From: JAJDXO01 sp965207535
GTDB taxonomy: Bacteria; Pseudomonadota; Alphaproteobacteria; Rhodospirillales; UBA2165
Assembly (NCBI GenBank): GCA_965207535.1
Contig: CBDBMR010000013.1
Location: 186,001 to 250,000, forward strand
Reading direction: 5' to 3'
Length of the DNA: 64,000 nt
Below the pieces are notes generated by a model. The model saw nothing but the letters and a program-made list of their open reading frames with translations, ran no database searches and was not told where the DNA came from. The position numbers and the translations under genes are program-made. Shown here one piece after another: positions 26,716 through 36,004 of the stretch. Each line of letters opens with the position of its first letter. Within the stretch, counting starts at the first letter, position 1.

Positions 26716-27537
26716 TCAGGCCACCACATTTCTCAGGGCCGGCAGACCGGTGATCTCGACCTCCACAACGTCGCCTTTTTTCATGTAGGTCTTGGTCGCG
26801 AAACCGACTCCCGGCGGCGTGCCGGTGGCGATGACATCCCCGGCCGATAACGTGATGCGGCTTGAAGCAAATGAAACGAGGGTTGGTATGTCGAAAACCA
26901 TGTCGGAGATCGGCGCCTCCTGTTTGACCTCTCCCGACACCGTCGTCTTGATGCGGAGGTTTCCGGCCTTGAGCTCGTCGAGCACCTCACCCGTCGGCAC
27001 GGCGACCGGTCCCATCGGTGTCGACTTGTTGAGACACTTGCCCGAGAACCAGTCGACCTGCCGGCGTTCACCCGCCTTGACGATCAGAATGTTGCGCGCC
27101 GAGCCGTCGTTAAATGGCGCGATCCCTGCGATGTGATCCCAAGCGTCCTCTTTGGAAATCTCGAAGGCGTCCTTGCCGATGATAATCGCGAGTTCGCCCT
27201 CCCAATCGATTTCCGTCACCGCTTTGGGCATTTCGATCGGATCGCCGGCGGCGATCATCGCTTCGCGGCTTTTGAAGAAAAAGATCGGCGACTCCGGTAC
27301 ATCCACATTGGCCTCTTTGGCATGGTCCACGTAGTTGAGCGCCACGCATAGAATTTTGGCGGTCGGATCGAGGCAGGGCAGCAGCGATACCTCGTCGAGC
27401 GTTTCGCCCGGACCATCTGCGCACGCGCCCTCGACCAGCGCCTCGGCAAGGGTTGCGGCGGATGTCGGATAAACCAGACCATCCTCGACAATCCCGACGG
27501 TCGGAGCGCCGTTGTGTGTGTACCGGACGAATGCCAT
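26716..27537 (-). CDS. Fumarylacetoacetate hydrolase family protein
   Basis: 273-residue FAH-fold enzyme. Metal ligands are visible as E113 and E115 (DWEGEL) and D144 (APFNDGSAR). The late motif GDVIATGTPPGVG is characteristic of the 2-oxopent-4-enoate hydratase/HHDD isomerase branch. It would act after ring cleavage, hydrating, isomerising or hydrolysing a 2-oxo acid. It lies in the run with an extradiol dioxygenase and an alpha/beta hydrolase, the classic companions in a meta-cleavage pathway. Confidence 0.9.
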   Translation of the reverse strand: MAFVRYTHNGAPTVGIVEDGLVYPTSAATLAEALVEGACADGPGETLDEVSLLPCLDPTAKILCVALNYVDHAKEANVDVPESPIFFFKSREAMIAAGDPIEMPKAVTEIDWEGELAIIIGKDAFEISKEDAWDHIAGIAPFNDGSARNILIVKAGERRQVDWFSGKCLNKSTPMGPVAVPTGEVLDELKAGNLRIKTTVSGEVKQEAPISDMVFDIPTLVSFASSRITLSAGDVIATGTPPGVGFATKTYMKKGDVVEVEITGLPALRNVVA

Positions 27538-27563
27538 TCGTTCTCTCCTCCTGCCTAGTGAAT

Positions 27564-28622
27564 TTACTCGTTCCGCGCCGGGTCGAGTCGAACCAACTGC
27601 TTGCCCCGATTGTCACCCCTCATCATTCGGATGAATGCCTCGGGGGCACGCTCGATACCATCGACGACGTCTTCGCGATGTCGAACCTTCCCCTCCTCAA
27701 GCCACGCGGTTAGCTGGTCAAGGGCCTCGACTTTGTTGGGCGCGTGGTCGGAGACCAGGAAACCCTGTTTGCGCAGCCGTTTCACCAGAATCGTACTGTT
27801 GTCCCGCGGGCCGACATCCTGGGAGGAATCGCTCAACGTCGCCGCCGCAACCCGGCCGCAGACGATGATGCGTCCGCGAATATTGAAGTTCGGCAGCGTT
27901 GCGTCATAGATGTCCCCGCCGACATTGTCGAAATAAACATCGACACCTTCAGGGCAGGCGGCGCCAATGCGTTCTATCAGCGCGGCTTTGGGCAAGGGGT
28001 TTCCCTGGTCGTCCTTGTAGAGCACGACTTCGTCGAAGCCGAACTCATCGATGGCGTAGCGCCGTTTTTCGTCGACACTGGTAATGCCAACCGCCCGGCA
28101 CCCTTTTATTTTGGCAATTTGGCCGACTAGGCCGCCCACCGGGCCCCCGCAGGCACTTACAAGAACGGTCTCGCCTTCCTGCGGCTCACCGGCCTTAAGC
28201 AATCCGAAATAGGCGGTCATTCCCGGCATGCCGAGGATGCCGAGCGCCATAGAGGCGGGCGCGCGCTCGGGATCAACCTCGAGCGATACGTTCGACCCAT
28301 CGGAGACGGCATACTCCTGAAGTCCGAACATGCCAACGTAGAGATTGCCGACAGGAAAATTGTCGTTGTTCGATTCAATGACCCGGCCGACGGCGGAAGC
28401 CTGCATCACTTCCCCGAGCTGGACCCCCTGTGCGTAATTGGCCTCCGCGCGCATCCGTCCCACCATAAACGGATCGAGGGACAGCCATTCCGCTCGGACG
28501 AGAAATTGATTTGTTCCGGGGCTGGGTAGCGCAGCCTCGGACAGTTCGAACAAATCGGTTGTCAACGGTCCGTCAGGACGTTTCTTGAGAAGGACTTGTT
28601 TATTGGTATTCGTAGAAGACAT
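27564..28622 (-). CDS. NADP-dependent oxidoreductase, MDR superfamily
   Basis: 352-residue medium-chain reductase of the CurA/leukotriene-B4-dehydrogenase branch. It lacks the structural zinc site and has the LGMPGMTAYFGLL helix and the nucleotide loop SACGGPVGGLVGQIAKIKG. YFDNVGGDIYD and the C-terminal RGDNRGKQLVRL complete the signature. Such enzymes reduce alpha,beta-unsaturated ketones with NADPH. Start chosen at the second Met (28622); an ATG at 28655 would add 11 residues. Confidence 0.87.
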   Translation of the reverse strand: MSSTNTNKQVLLKKRPDGPLTTDLFELSEAALPSPGTNQFLVRAEWLSLDPFMVGRMRAEANYAQGVQLGEVMQASAVGRVIESNNDNFPVGNLYVGMFGLQEYAVSDGSNVSLEVDPERAPASMALGILGMPGMTAYFGLLKAGEPQEGETVLVSACGGPVGGLVGQIAKIKGCRAVGITSVDEKRRYAIDEFGFDEVVLYKDDQGNPLPKAALIERIGAACPEGVDVYFDNVGGDIYDATLPNFNIRGRIIVCGRVAAATLSDSSQDVGPRDNSTILVKRLRKQGFLVSDHAPNKVEALDQLTAWLEEGKVRHREDVVDGIERAPEAFIRMMRGDNRGKQLVRLDPARNE

Positions 28623-28701
28623 CTGATGCTCCGTGGTTGACGCGGATTGGCGCAATGGCTGACCGCCGACCAGCCAAACACCGTCGTTCGCAGACAGGGT
28701 C

Positions 28702-29628
28702 CTACCGGTTCATAGGGTGTTGTTGACCCCACTGGACATCCAGAACATGAGCGGCCGTGGTTCGTCCGCGCGGTGAATTTGCGTTCAGTTGGTCCCCATC
28801 GGTCCAATGTTCGTGGGTGCGCCCCCAGGGATCCTGCCAATAGTCAAATATTTGGCTTCCCTGGACGTGCCGTCCGATGCCCCAGAAATGCTGATGGTTT
28901 TTGTCGACCAAGTAATCATGGCCCAATTGCAAATCGTCAAAATCTTCGACCTCGAACGCGCAATGGTTCAAACCGGACATGCCGGGCCGCTCCACCGTCA
29001 ATAGGGTGTGATGGTCGACGAACTCGTCGCCTTTGTTGCAGCGAAAGAACGCCGATACCGGCTTATCCGGCTGGTCGTCGGCAACGATGTCGTCGGAGAT
29101 CAAAAAGCCAAAGCGCGGCTGATACCAATCCCGGCTCTGTTGAAAGTCCGAGACGAATATGACGACATGGCCCAGTCTTTTGACATTGGACGGCGCCTTT
29201 TCATAACGGACGAATTCACCCTGACGCTGGTAGGCCGAACGGATATTGAGCGGTGCGCGGCTTTCGACGGTTGCCGGTGGACGGGGCTCGATGCCGTAGA
29301 CGATCTCCACCTGAATACCGTCGGGGTCCATCATCACGACTCGATAGCCACCGCCCGGCGCGTCGATCACCTCGATATCCGATGAGTCTTCCATCTGTGC
29401 GAGCCCTTCGAGGTCCTCGCGGTAGCCTGCGTTGAGAGCGAACCCGACGAAATCGGGTTCACCAAGCTCCGTCACATGCAGATACTGGTCAGACCCTGTG
29501 CCATGCATGTAAAGACGCGTGTCGGTCCGGTGGGCCCGCTTCATGCCGAAGTCCGAGAGGAATGCCTCCATTTTATCGAGATCGGGCGCCCGCAAACGGA
29601 CGTAAGAGATATCGGTAACATTCACCAT
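28702..29628 (-). CDS. Type I extradiol (catechol 2,3-) dioxygenase
   Basis: 308-residue two-domain VOC enzyme. The catalytic iron facial triad is visible as H154 (LGHVVIFV), H222 (NHCAFEV) and E273 (THEHWTDG). The N-terminal domain (MDPDGIQVEIVYG) is the structural copy that lost its ligands. It would open a catechol-type ring next to the hydroxyls. Start chosen at 29628, directly before MVNVTDISYVRLRAPD; the upstream extension is not domain-like. Flanked by the alpha/beta hydrolase that could cleave its product. Confidence 0.9.
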   Translation of the reverse strand: MVNVTDISYVRLRAPDLDKMEAFLSDFGMKRAHRTDTRLYMHGTGSDQYLHVTELGEPDFVGFALNAGYREDLEGLAQMEDSSDIEVIDAPGGGYRVVMMDPDGIQVEIVYGIEPRPPATVESRAPLNIRSAYQRQGEFVRYEKAPSNVKRLGHVVIFVSDFQQSRDWYQPRFGFLISDDIVADDQPDKPVSAFFRCNKGDEFVDHHTLLTVERPGMSGLNHCAFEVEDFDDLQLGHDYLVDKNHQHFWGIGRHVQGSQIFDYWQDPWGRTHEHWTDGDQLNANSPRGRTTAAHVLDVQWGQQHPMNR

Positions 29629-29644
29629 ATTCTGTATGCCTTTC

Positions 29645-30460
29645 CTAGAGGTCGGCTTTCTCTTCAACGCCGAAAAATTCCAAGACTTCGCAAACAAACC
29701 GTTCAGGATCCTTGTCGAACAGGAAGTGGCCAGCGCCCTTTAGTTCGATGCGCTCCACATCGGGAATCACATCCAATATGAGTTTTGTCGATTTTGTGAC
29801 AAATGGCCCTGTTGTCTCGCCTGACAAGAGCCGCGTCGGCACGGCAATCTCCGCCATCCGGGAAGGCTCCAAGTTGTAGTGATGGTGGGCTTGAAATTCG
29901 CGGGGCAAGGTTCTCGCGATCGCAATCCGCCGCGCCCAGCGGTCGGAATCCTTCTTTTGGGCCTCGAACGCCTCAGTGCCCCGTTTCGTCCAATCGACAT
30001 ATTGAATTCGGACGACCTCTTCCCAGTCGCCCGCGCTTCCAGCGGCGACTATGGCACCGACAATTTCCGGGTTGGGGCCAAACGGCCATACCGGGATCAA
30101 AGCGTCGTACATCAGAAATCCGACGAGGTTGTCCAGTCCGGGTACGGCCTCAAGTGCACACCCAGCCCCGAAGGAATGTGCGAACAGCCGGACCGGTTCG
30201 TCGATGGAGCGCACGAGGACCGCAATGTCTTCGGCTTCAAGCTTGAGCCGCCACTCGGCCCGGGTCCTTCCGCTAACGCCTCTGTCACGCCGGTCCATGA
30301 GGTAAACCGTGTAGTGGCGGGCAAGCAAATTTTCCACGTTTCGAAACGAGCGCCCATCGACCCCCGTCCCGTGCACCATGATGAGCGGCGGCCCGTTACC
30401 AAGAACCCGGCTGCCGATTTCCGTTCCGTCAACGGACGACACCGTGTGCATGTGATCCAT
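29645..30460 (-). CDS. Alpha/beta hydrolase
   Basis: 271-residue hydrolase with oxyanion motif MVHGTG, nucleophile S96 in AHSFGAG and catalytic H245 in GAGHFLF. It is first in the leftward run and 16 bp before the extradiol dioxygenase gene, so a C-C hydrolase of the meta-cleavage product is a reasonable proposal. An esterase remains possible. The 19-bp palindrome at 30537 lies 77 bp upstream. Confidence 0.85.
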   Translation of the reverse strand: MDHMHTVSSVDGTEIGSRVLGNGPPLIMVHGTGVDGRSFRNVENLLARHYTVYLMDRRDRGVSGRTRAEWRLKLEAEDIAVLVRSIDEPVRLFAHSFGAGCALEAVPGLDNLVGFLMYDALIPVWPFGPNPEIVGAIVAAGSAGDWEEVVRIQYVDWTKRGTEAFEAQKKDSDRWARRIAIARTLPREFQAHHHYNLEPSRMAEIAVPTRLLSGETTGPFVTKSTKLILDVIPDVERIELKGAGHFLFDKDPERFVCEVLEFFGVEEKADL

Positions 30461-30536
30461 ATTTCAGGCTTCACCCAATCAATGAACCTCATTCTTTTCG
30501 TGAAATCCGGATCGTAGGCCAATATCTGAGTTTTGG

Positions 30537-30555
30537 TTGTCCACAATGTAGACAA
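30537..30555. promoter_or_regulatory. Candidate IclR operator, copy 1
   Basis: TTGTCCACAATGTAGACAA, a 19-bp palindrome with 8 of 9 arm pairs matching. It sits in the 226-bp divergent promoter between the leftward meta-cleavage run and the BKACE/iclR genes. Copy 2 lies at 32446. Confidence 0.6.
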
Positions 30556-30686
30556 TTCAAAGCTACGTCCTTTGGCGGGATGCGAGCGGACCTATGATCA
30601 ATCCACATGTAAACAGACCTCGCGGACCGGTGAACTCGACCGATCCGGTCTCACGATGGCAATCCAATGATTGAGGGAGAGTCCGG

Positions 30687-31583
30687 ATGGCCGTCCACGA
30701 AACCAAGACCATACTCACTTGCGCCCTTACCGGCGGCGGAACACCGCCGGAGAAGAACCCGGCGTTACCCGTGACGCCGAAGGAGATCGCCGCCTCGGCG
30801 ATCGAGGCCGCTATGGCGGGCGCCGCCATCGTGCATATCCATGTGCGTGATCCCGAGACCGGCCGACCCAGCATGAAACCGGAATTATACAAAGAGGTCG
30901 TCGATCGCATCCGAAGCAGCAGCACCGACGTCGTCTTGAATCTCACCTGCGGGCCCGGCGCACGATTTGTACCCGGCGACCGGGAGGGCGGCGATGCGCT
31001 GGGAACGGCGAATGTTCAATCAGCCGAAATTCGCATGCGGCACGTCGTCGAAAACCTTCCGGAGATCTGCACCCTGGATTGTGGAAGCATCAATTTCGGG
31101 GATCGGCTCGTTCTTCTCAACACACCGGGGCAATTGGCGCAGATGGCCGACATTGCGACCAGTCTCGGCGTGAAGGCCGAGTTGGAAGTGTTCGACACGG
31201 GGCATCTCAGATTTGCCAAGACCTTGATCACGAACGGCCATATTACGGGCCGTCCGTTATTTCAGCTGTGCCTCGGCATACCTTGGGGCATCGAACAGAC
31301 ACCGGAATCGATGATGGTCATGCGCGACCGCCTTCCGGATAACGCCGATTGGTCATCATTCGGTATCAGCGCTGGCGAATTCCCGATGCTGGCTCAGGCA
31401 GCTTTATTAGGCGGTCATGTACGCGTTGGCATGGAAGATAATATATACTTGGAGAAGGGTGTGTTGACGCCCGGTAACGGAGCGTTGGTCGAGAAAGGTG
31501 TCGAGATCCTTCGTACATTGGGCCGCGAACCCGCAACCGCCGCCGAAGCGCGGGAGGAACTTGAATTGCGAAACGCCGGCTAA
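30687..31583 (+). CDS. BKACE (beta-keto acid cleavage enzyme, DUF849) family protein
   Basis: 298-residue TIM-barrel zinc enzyme that condenses a beta-keto acid with acetyl-CoA and cleaves it. Zinc ligands are H50 and H52 (IVHIHVRD). The signature LTGGGTPPEKNPALPVTPKE opens the protein, and the late GGHVRVGMEDN carries the conserved Glu. SD GAGGGAGAG precedes the ATG. The substrate varies across the family (3-keto-5-aminohexanoate, dehydrocarnitine and others). In this context it could process a beta-keto ring-cleavage product. iclR follows 42 bp downstream. Confidence 0.9.
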   Translation: MAVHETKTILTCALTGGGTPPEKNPALPVTPKEIAASAIEAAMAGAAIVHIHVRDPETGRPSMKPELYKEVVDRIRSSSTDVVLNLTCGPGARFVPGDREGGDALGTANVQSAEIRMRHVVENLPEICTLDCGSINFGDRLVLLNTPGQLAQMADIATSLGVKAELEVFDTGHLRFAKTLITNGHITGRPLFQLCLGIPWGIEQTPESMMVMRDRLPDNADWSSFGISAGEFPMLAQAALLGGHVRVGMEDNIYLEKGVLTPGNGALVEKGVEILRTLGREPATAAEAREELELRNAG

Positions 31584-31625
31584 GTCCTTGAAGGGGATCC
31601 GCACCCAAGTTGGAGGCGCAATCCC

Positions 31626-32447
31626 ATGGCCCAGCCAAAGCTGATAAAGAGTCTCCGAAAGGGGCTGGAGGTGCTGCAACACCTCAACCTGCAGTCCGAT
31701 GTTTCCGTCGACGCGCTCAGTCGGCTGACCGACATTCCAAGACCGACGCTGTACCGAATCCTCGATACGCTCATCGAAGACGGATTTGTGACGAAAGCGG
31801 GGCGCGGCGATTTCTACAAGCTGACGATCAAGGTCAATACCTTGAGCGCCGGCTTTAACGACGAAGAGTGGGTATCGGACATCGCGGCTCCATTGATTTC
31901 GGAGTTGGGAAACAAAGTGGTCTGGCCGGTGGATCTTGTAACCTTTGACGGCGATGCGATGCTGGTTCGATTGACAACCCATCCGACGAGCCCGATCTCG
32001 CTCGAGCGCGGCTATTCCCGTCGAACCCGCCGCGGTTTTCCAGGTTTTCGCATTCCGTTTCTGCGCTCCGCTGCCGGACAGGCCTACCTGGCCACCTGCT
32101 CGCCTCACCGTCAAAAGGCAATCCTGGATGTCTTGTCGCATTCTGATCACGAAGAATGTGAGATTGCTCGCAACACCCGCCGCATCAAATCAATTCTGAA
32201 AAGTACGCGCGAACGGGGCTATGCGGTCGGCACCGGGCAGTACGGTCCGACGGCAATCCTGTCGGTCCCCGTTGTCCCCAACCAAGAACCCGTCTCATGC
32301 ATTAATCTCGCCTTTATCGTATCTGCGGTGACGCCGACGGAAATCGTCGATCAATACCTCCAGCCCCTTAAATCCGCCGCAGCAAATCTTGAGAATGCGC
32401 TTCGTGCGGCGGCGGAGTCGGGACTCCATATACCGCACCTCGACTGA
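31626..32447 (+). CDS. IclR family transcriptional regulator (MhpR-like)
   Basis: 273-residue regulator. The winged helix-turn-helix lies at about residues 5-65 (KGLEVLQHLNLQSDVSVDAL, then IPRPTLYRILDTLIEDGFV). The effector domain contains FLRSAAGQAYLA and CINLAF. The look is that of MhpR/PcaR-type regulators of aromatic pathways. It is flanked by two near-identical 19-bp palindromes, one of which overlaps its own stop codon and lies before the sulfatase, so it probably controls both arms of the cluster. Confidence 0.88.
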   Translation: MAQPKLIKSLRKGLEVLQHLNLQSDVSVDALSRLTDIPRPTLYRILDTLIEDGFVTKAGRGDFYKLTIKVNTLSAGFNDEEWVSDIAAPLISELGNKVVWPVDLVTFDGDAMLVRLTTHPTSPISLERGYSRRTRRGFPGFRIPFLRSAAGQAYLATCSPHRQKAILDVLSHSDHEECEIARNTRRIKSILKSTRERGYAVGTGQYGPTAILSVPVVPNQEPVSCINLAFIVSAVTPTEIVDQYLQPLKSAAANLENALRAAAESGLHIPHLD

Positions 32448-32464
32448 GTCCACATTGTAGACAA
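32446..32464. promoter_or_regulatory. Candidate IclR operator, copy 2
   Basis: GAGTCCACATTGTAGACAA, matching copy 1 at 16 of 19 positions and keeping the core GTCNACANTGTNGAC. It overlaps the iclR stop codon and lies about 90 bp before the sulfatase start. Confidence 0.6.
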
Positions 32465-32551
32465 TTTCGAACGGGCAATTGAACCGGGACCCAATGTCTC
32501 GCTAGCGTGCAGCCACAAATCACGAAACGCAAAAATTGTGGAAGGCGCGCC

Positions 32552-34147
32552 ATGCAGGGAAGGCAGCCAAACTTTTTGTTCATCGTGACGGACCAGCAAC
32601 GCTGGGATCACTTAGGCTGTGCCGGCAACCCCCTTCTGAAGACACCCCATATCGATTCATTGGCGGCTAAAGGGCGGCGGTTTAGTCGCTTTTATGTTAA
32701 TTCGGCCGTTTGCCAGACCAACCGCGCGACAATCATGACCGGCCAAACGGTCACTCAGCACGGTGTTCGGGTCAATGGTATTCCGATTTCCCTCGATTCC
32801 ATCTGTTTCCCGCATCTGTTGCAGGCTGGCGGCTATGAGACCGCACTGTTCGGAAAAGCGCACTTCCAGAACTTCACCACCGAAGAAGCGAGACGGAAGC
32901 CCAGTGAAAATGGTCTGCAACCGCCGCCGGACGAACTCCGGGATTCGATCCGAAGCGTCCGGTCCGGTCCGCCCTACCAGCGGGAACTCGGGTTCGACAC
33001 GTCGGAGGACCCCGAGGCGGACGAACTCGAAGGAGACTATTACGGTTTCGAACGCTTCCGGGTGTGTACCTGGCACGGTGACCAGGTACAGGGCCACTAC
33101 TCCCACTGGCTGAGACAACGCTTCGCCGACGCCGATACCCGGCGGTCGGAGCCGGACCCTCGCTACGACGCGCCCCAGGCCCGTCGCCCCTGCATGCCGG
33201 AGGAATTCTATCCCACCGGCTACATCGCCCAGATGACGCTCGATTATCTGGACGATTACGCGGCACGGGGATCGGACAAGCCGTTTTTCGTCCAGTGTAG
33301 TTTCCCGGATCCGCATCACCCGTTCACGCCTCCAGGGAAATATTGGGACATGTACGATCCGGCGGACGTGAACCTGCCGGACTCCTTTTATCACGAACCG
33401 CATGATCAGACGCCGGTGTTGGCCCGCTACCATGAGGAGTTGAACAGCGGCCAGGCAAATCGCGACTGGGTCATGCCCTATGCCGTTCACGAGCACGAGG
33501 CGAAACAGATTACGGCGCTGACCTACGGCATGATCGGCTTCATTGACGCCTCGGTTGGGCGCATCCTCGCCAAGCTAAAGGATCATGGCCTGGACCGGGA
33601 TACGGTCATCATCTTCACCAGCGATCACGGCGACTGGATGGGCGACCACGGTCTGATGCAGAAGGCCCTGTTGCACTATCAGGGGCTTATCCGCGTGCCC
33701 TTCATTTGGAGCGACCCCGCCGACCCCTCGGCGGGCCGCGCCACGGATGAATTCGCCTGTTCCCAGGACATCCCGAATTCGATTCTCGCACGCGCCGGCC
33801 TCGCCCCCTGCGCCGGCATGCAAGGCAAGGATCTCACCCGGATCATACTCGATGGGGAACCCTCCAAGCGCGATGGGGTTTTGGTCGAGCAAATGACGAC
33901 ATTCACGCTCCCGGGGGACGATTTTCCCACCCGGGTCAAAACATTTGTCGATCAGGACTGGCGGCTTTCTTACTTCTCCACCAAGGAATGGGGCGAGCTA
34001 TACGACCTGAAAAACGACCCAGGAGAGATCGTCAATCTATGGGAGTCGCCGGATCACCGGACCGTCAGACTGGAGCTGATGGAACGTGCGATGAAGGAAA
34101 TGGTGGCAAACGAATCTCTTTCACCAATCCAGGTAAATGTCGGCTGA
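32552..34147 (+). CDS. Sulfatase-family hydrolase with non-standard CQTNR active site
   Basis: 531-residue alkaline-phosphatase-fold enzyme. The N-terminal metal Asp is D14 (IVTDQQ) and the later metal motif is FTSDHGDWMGDHG. The formylglycine position is C54, but the motif reads C-Q-T-N-R instead of C-x-P/A-x-R. Start chosen at ATG 32552 (GGAAGG upstream) rather than the in-frame GTG at 32507. It heads the rightward run directly after iclR and the palindrome, and precedes a TRAP transporter. Its length and KAHF motif fit arylsulfatase or phosphonate-monoester-hydrolase relatives. No signal peptide is seen, so it should be cytoplasmic. Confidence 0.87.
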   Translation: MQGRQPNFLFIVTDQQRWDHLGCAGNPLLKTPHIDSLAAKGRRFSRFYVNSAVCQTNRATIMTGQTVTQHGVRVNGIPISLDSICFPHLLQAGGYETALFGKAHFQNFTTEEARRKPSENGLQPPPDELRDSIRSVRSGPPYQRELGFDTSEDPEADELEGDYYGFERFRVCTWHGDQVQGHYSHWLRQRFADADTRRSEPDPRYDAPQARRPCMPEEFYPTGYIAQMTLDYLDDYAARGSDKPFFVQCSFPDPHHPFTPPGKYWDMYDPADVNLPDSFYHEPHDQTPVLARYHEELNSGQANRDWVMPYAVHEHEAKQITALTYGMIGFIDASVGRILAKLKDHGLDRDTVIIFTSDHGDWMGDHGLMQKALLHYQGLIRVPFIWSDPADPSAGRATDEFACSQDIPNSILARAGLAPCAGMQGKDLTRIILDGEPSKRDGVLVEQMTTFTLPGDDFPTRVKTFVDQDWRLSYFSTKEWGELYDLKNDPGEIVNLWESPDHRTVRLELMERAMKEMVANESLSPIQVNVG

Positions 34148-34187
34148 TTGTCAGCCGAACTTCCAACAACTTGCAAGGGAGGAAGAA

Positions 34188-35300
34188 ATGAGAAACGAAC
34201 CGAAAATCACCCAAACGCTCAAACCGGCCATCCGAAAAACACTGATATGTCTGGCGGGTGCCGTCGTCGTGGCACCGGTATTTGCCGCGGCGCCTGCCAT
34301 GGCCCAGCCGAAAGAACTCATTTTCAATGTCTTCTTCCCCCAACGGGCGCCGATTTGGGGGGGAGCGCTTAAACCCTGGTACGAACAAGCTGTGGCGAAT
34401 TCGAACGGGACGATCAAAATCAAGGTCCCGACGGCCAGTTTGGCTCCCGCGCCACGGCAGTTCGATATGGTTCAAGATGGCGTCGCCGACATCACAATTA
34501 CCGCAACCCTGTTCAGGCGGCAAATCATTCTCCCCAACATCACGTTCGTGCCCTTCCTGGCCCGCCAAACCTACGCCGCCTCGAATGCACTTTGGGCGAC
34601 CCATGAGAAATTCTTTGCCGCCGCAAATGAATTCGAGGGTTTCAAACTGCTATCGATCTGGAATTTGGGCGCCTCCCAGATTCAGACCATCTCTCGCCCT
34701 GTAAAAGGCATTTCTGATCTCAAACGCCTCAAAATTAGGACGTCACCGGGTGTCGAAACAGCCATGCTCAAAGCTCTGGGCGGTACGCCGATACCTGCGC
34801 CAGGGATCAAGATGTTCGAACTGGTAAATGGGGGCGTTGTTGACGGAAACATGTCGGCACTCGGACCGGCCATGACCCTCGGGTTGCCGGCAAAGATCAA
34901 ACATATCACTGAATTTTCCGGCGGATTAAATCGTGTGACGTTCAGCCTGATCATGGAAGCAAAGTCATTCGCCGGATTGCCGGCAGACGCGCGACGGGCA
35001 TTGACCGCCCATGCCGGCAGTGAACTCGGGACAAAGCTTGGTTTTGTCGAAGAAGCCGTCCTTCGGCGGGCGCGCATGGTGTTTAAACAAGCAGGCGCAA
35101 CATTCACCGACGCCGCACCGGAATTCCAAGCCGCCGTCGCTAAATCATTGCAGTTTGTCGAGCAAGACTGGATCAAGCAAGCCGAGGCAAAGGGCGTCGA
35201 TGGCAAGGCCGCCTTGGCGTTTTATCGGCAACGCGTCGCGGCATTCAAACCACCCCCCGGGAAAGGCATGAGGAAGGGCAAGGGCGGCATGAAGAAGTAG
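34188..35300 (+). CDS. dctP: TRAP transporter substrate-binding protein (DctP), second copy
   Basis: 370-residue periplasmic receptor. The start at 34188 follows GGGAGGAAG and gives a signal peptide ending APAMAQ. Core motifs: GISDLKRLKIRTSPGVETAMLKALGG and PIPAPGIKMFELVNGGVVDG. It differs strongly from the dctP at 13732. The C-terminal tail (GKGMRKGKGGMKK) is unusually rich in Lys and Gly. With dctQ and dctM downstream it makes a complete TRAP importer for the substrate of this cluster. Confidence 0.88.
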   Translation: MRNEPKITQTLKPAIRKTLICLAGAVVVAPVFAAAPAMAQPKELIFNVFFPQRAPIWGGALKPWYEQAVANSNGTIKIKVPTASLAPAPRQFDMVQDGVADITITATLFRRQIILPNITFVPFLARQTYAASNALWATHEKFFAAANEFEGFKLLSIWNLGASQIQTISRPVKGISDLKRLKIRTSPGVETAMLKALGGTPIPAPGIKMFELVNGGVVDGNMSALGPAMTLGLPAKIKHITEFSGGLNRVTFSLIMEAKSFAGLPADARRALTAHAGSELGTKLGFVEEAVLRRARMVFKQAGATFTDAAPEFQAAVAKSLQFVEQDWIKQAEAKGVDGKAALAFYRQRVAAFKPPPGKGMRKGKGGMKK

Positions 35301-35350
35301 CTGCTGCTGTTTCGGAACGCATTTCACTAACCTGACAAAGGATCGGCGAC

Positions 35351-35995
35351 GTGGCCTCCGACCTGGAAAAATCGGATCCGGCATCCAATGGGATGCCGGA
35401 GCGGCCGGACTATTCACCGGCGGGTCAATGGAAAGCATTTCGTGCCGGCTTGCTCGGATCCGTACGAGACGCCGTTGCGTCCGGCACGTCCGGGCGATTT
35501 ACCGGCCGCATGGCAGGCACGTTCGCGGCTTTCTCAGCCCTTTGCATCGCCTGCCTGCTGACGGTGATGTTCATCTCGGTCGCCTTCCGTTACGGCCTCA
35601 ACACCCCAATCGCCATCTCGGAGGAGCTGACCGCGTTTTTCCTTGGCCTGACCATATTCTCCGCTTTTCCGTTCGTGACCATGGAGAAATCACACATCCA
35701 AATCGAACTGCTGATCGGGTTGGTCCGCGGGCGTCCCAAACTGGAGCGGTTACGGCAATTCCTGGTCGATCTTGGGACCCTTGCCATGGTCGTTTTCCTG
35801 GGGACACGTCTTTGGGAGCAGGCGACCCGCTATATGGAGCGGCTCGTAGTGAGCGAAGGTCAGGAGTGGCCCCTGGCGCCCATCGTCTTTGTGTTCGTCG
35901 GGCTATTGGCCATCGCCGCATGGGTTTTTGCGCTCGTAATTCTCGCCGATCTACGGCGGCCGAGACGCGAGGACCGCGACGCGGGTACGAGTTAG
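35351..35995 (+). CDS. dctQ: TRAP transporter small permease (DctQ), second copy
   Basis: 214-residue protein with a GTG start, a polar N-terminal extension of about 55 residues and then four membrane segments. The typical AISEELTAFFLGLTIFSAFPF lies after helix 1, and the IQIELLIGLVRG amphipathic loop follows. It lies 50 bp after dctP and 9 bp before dctM. Confidence 0.88.
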   Translation: MASDLEKSDPASNGMPERPDYSPAGQWKAFRAGLLGSVRDAVASGTSGRFTGRMAGTFAAFSALCIACLLTVMFISVAFRYGLNTPIAISEELTAFFLGLTIFSAFPFVTMEKSHIQIELLIGLVRGRPKLERLRQFLVDLGTLAMVVFLGTRLWEQATRYMERLVVSEGQEWPLAPIVFVFVGLLAIAAWVFALVILADLRRPRREDRDAGTS

Positions 35996-36004
35996 GCCGG
36001 TCCC

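Noticed and set aside
32507..32551. Upstream GTG start for the atypical sulfatase
   Set aside because: Adds 15 residues outside the fold; the ATG at 32552 has a better ribosome site and fits the family N-terminus.
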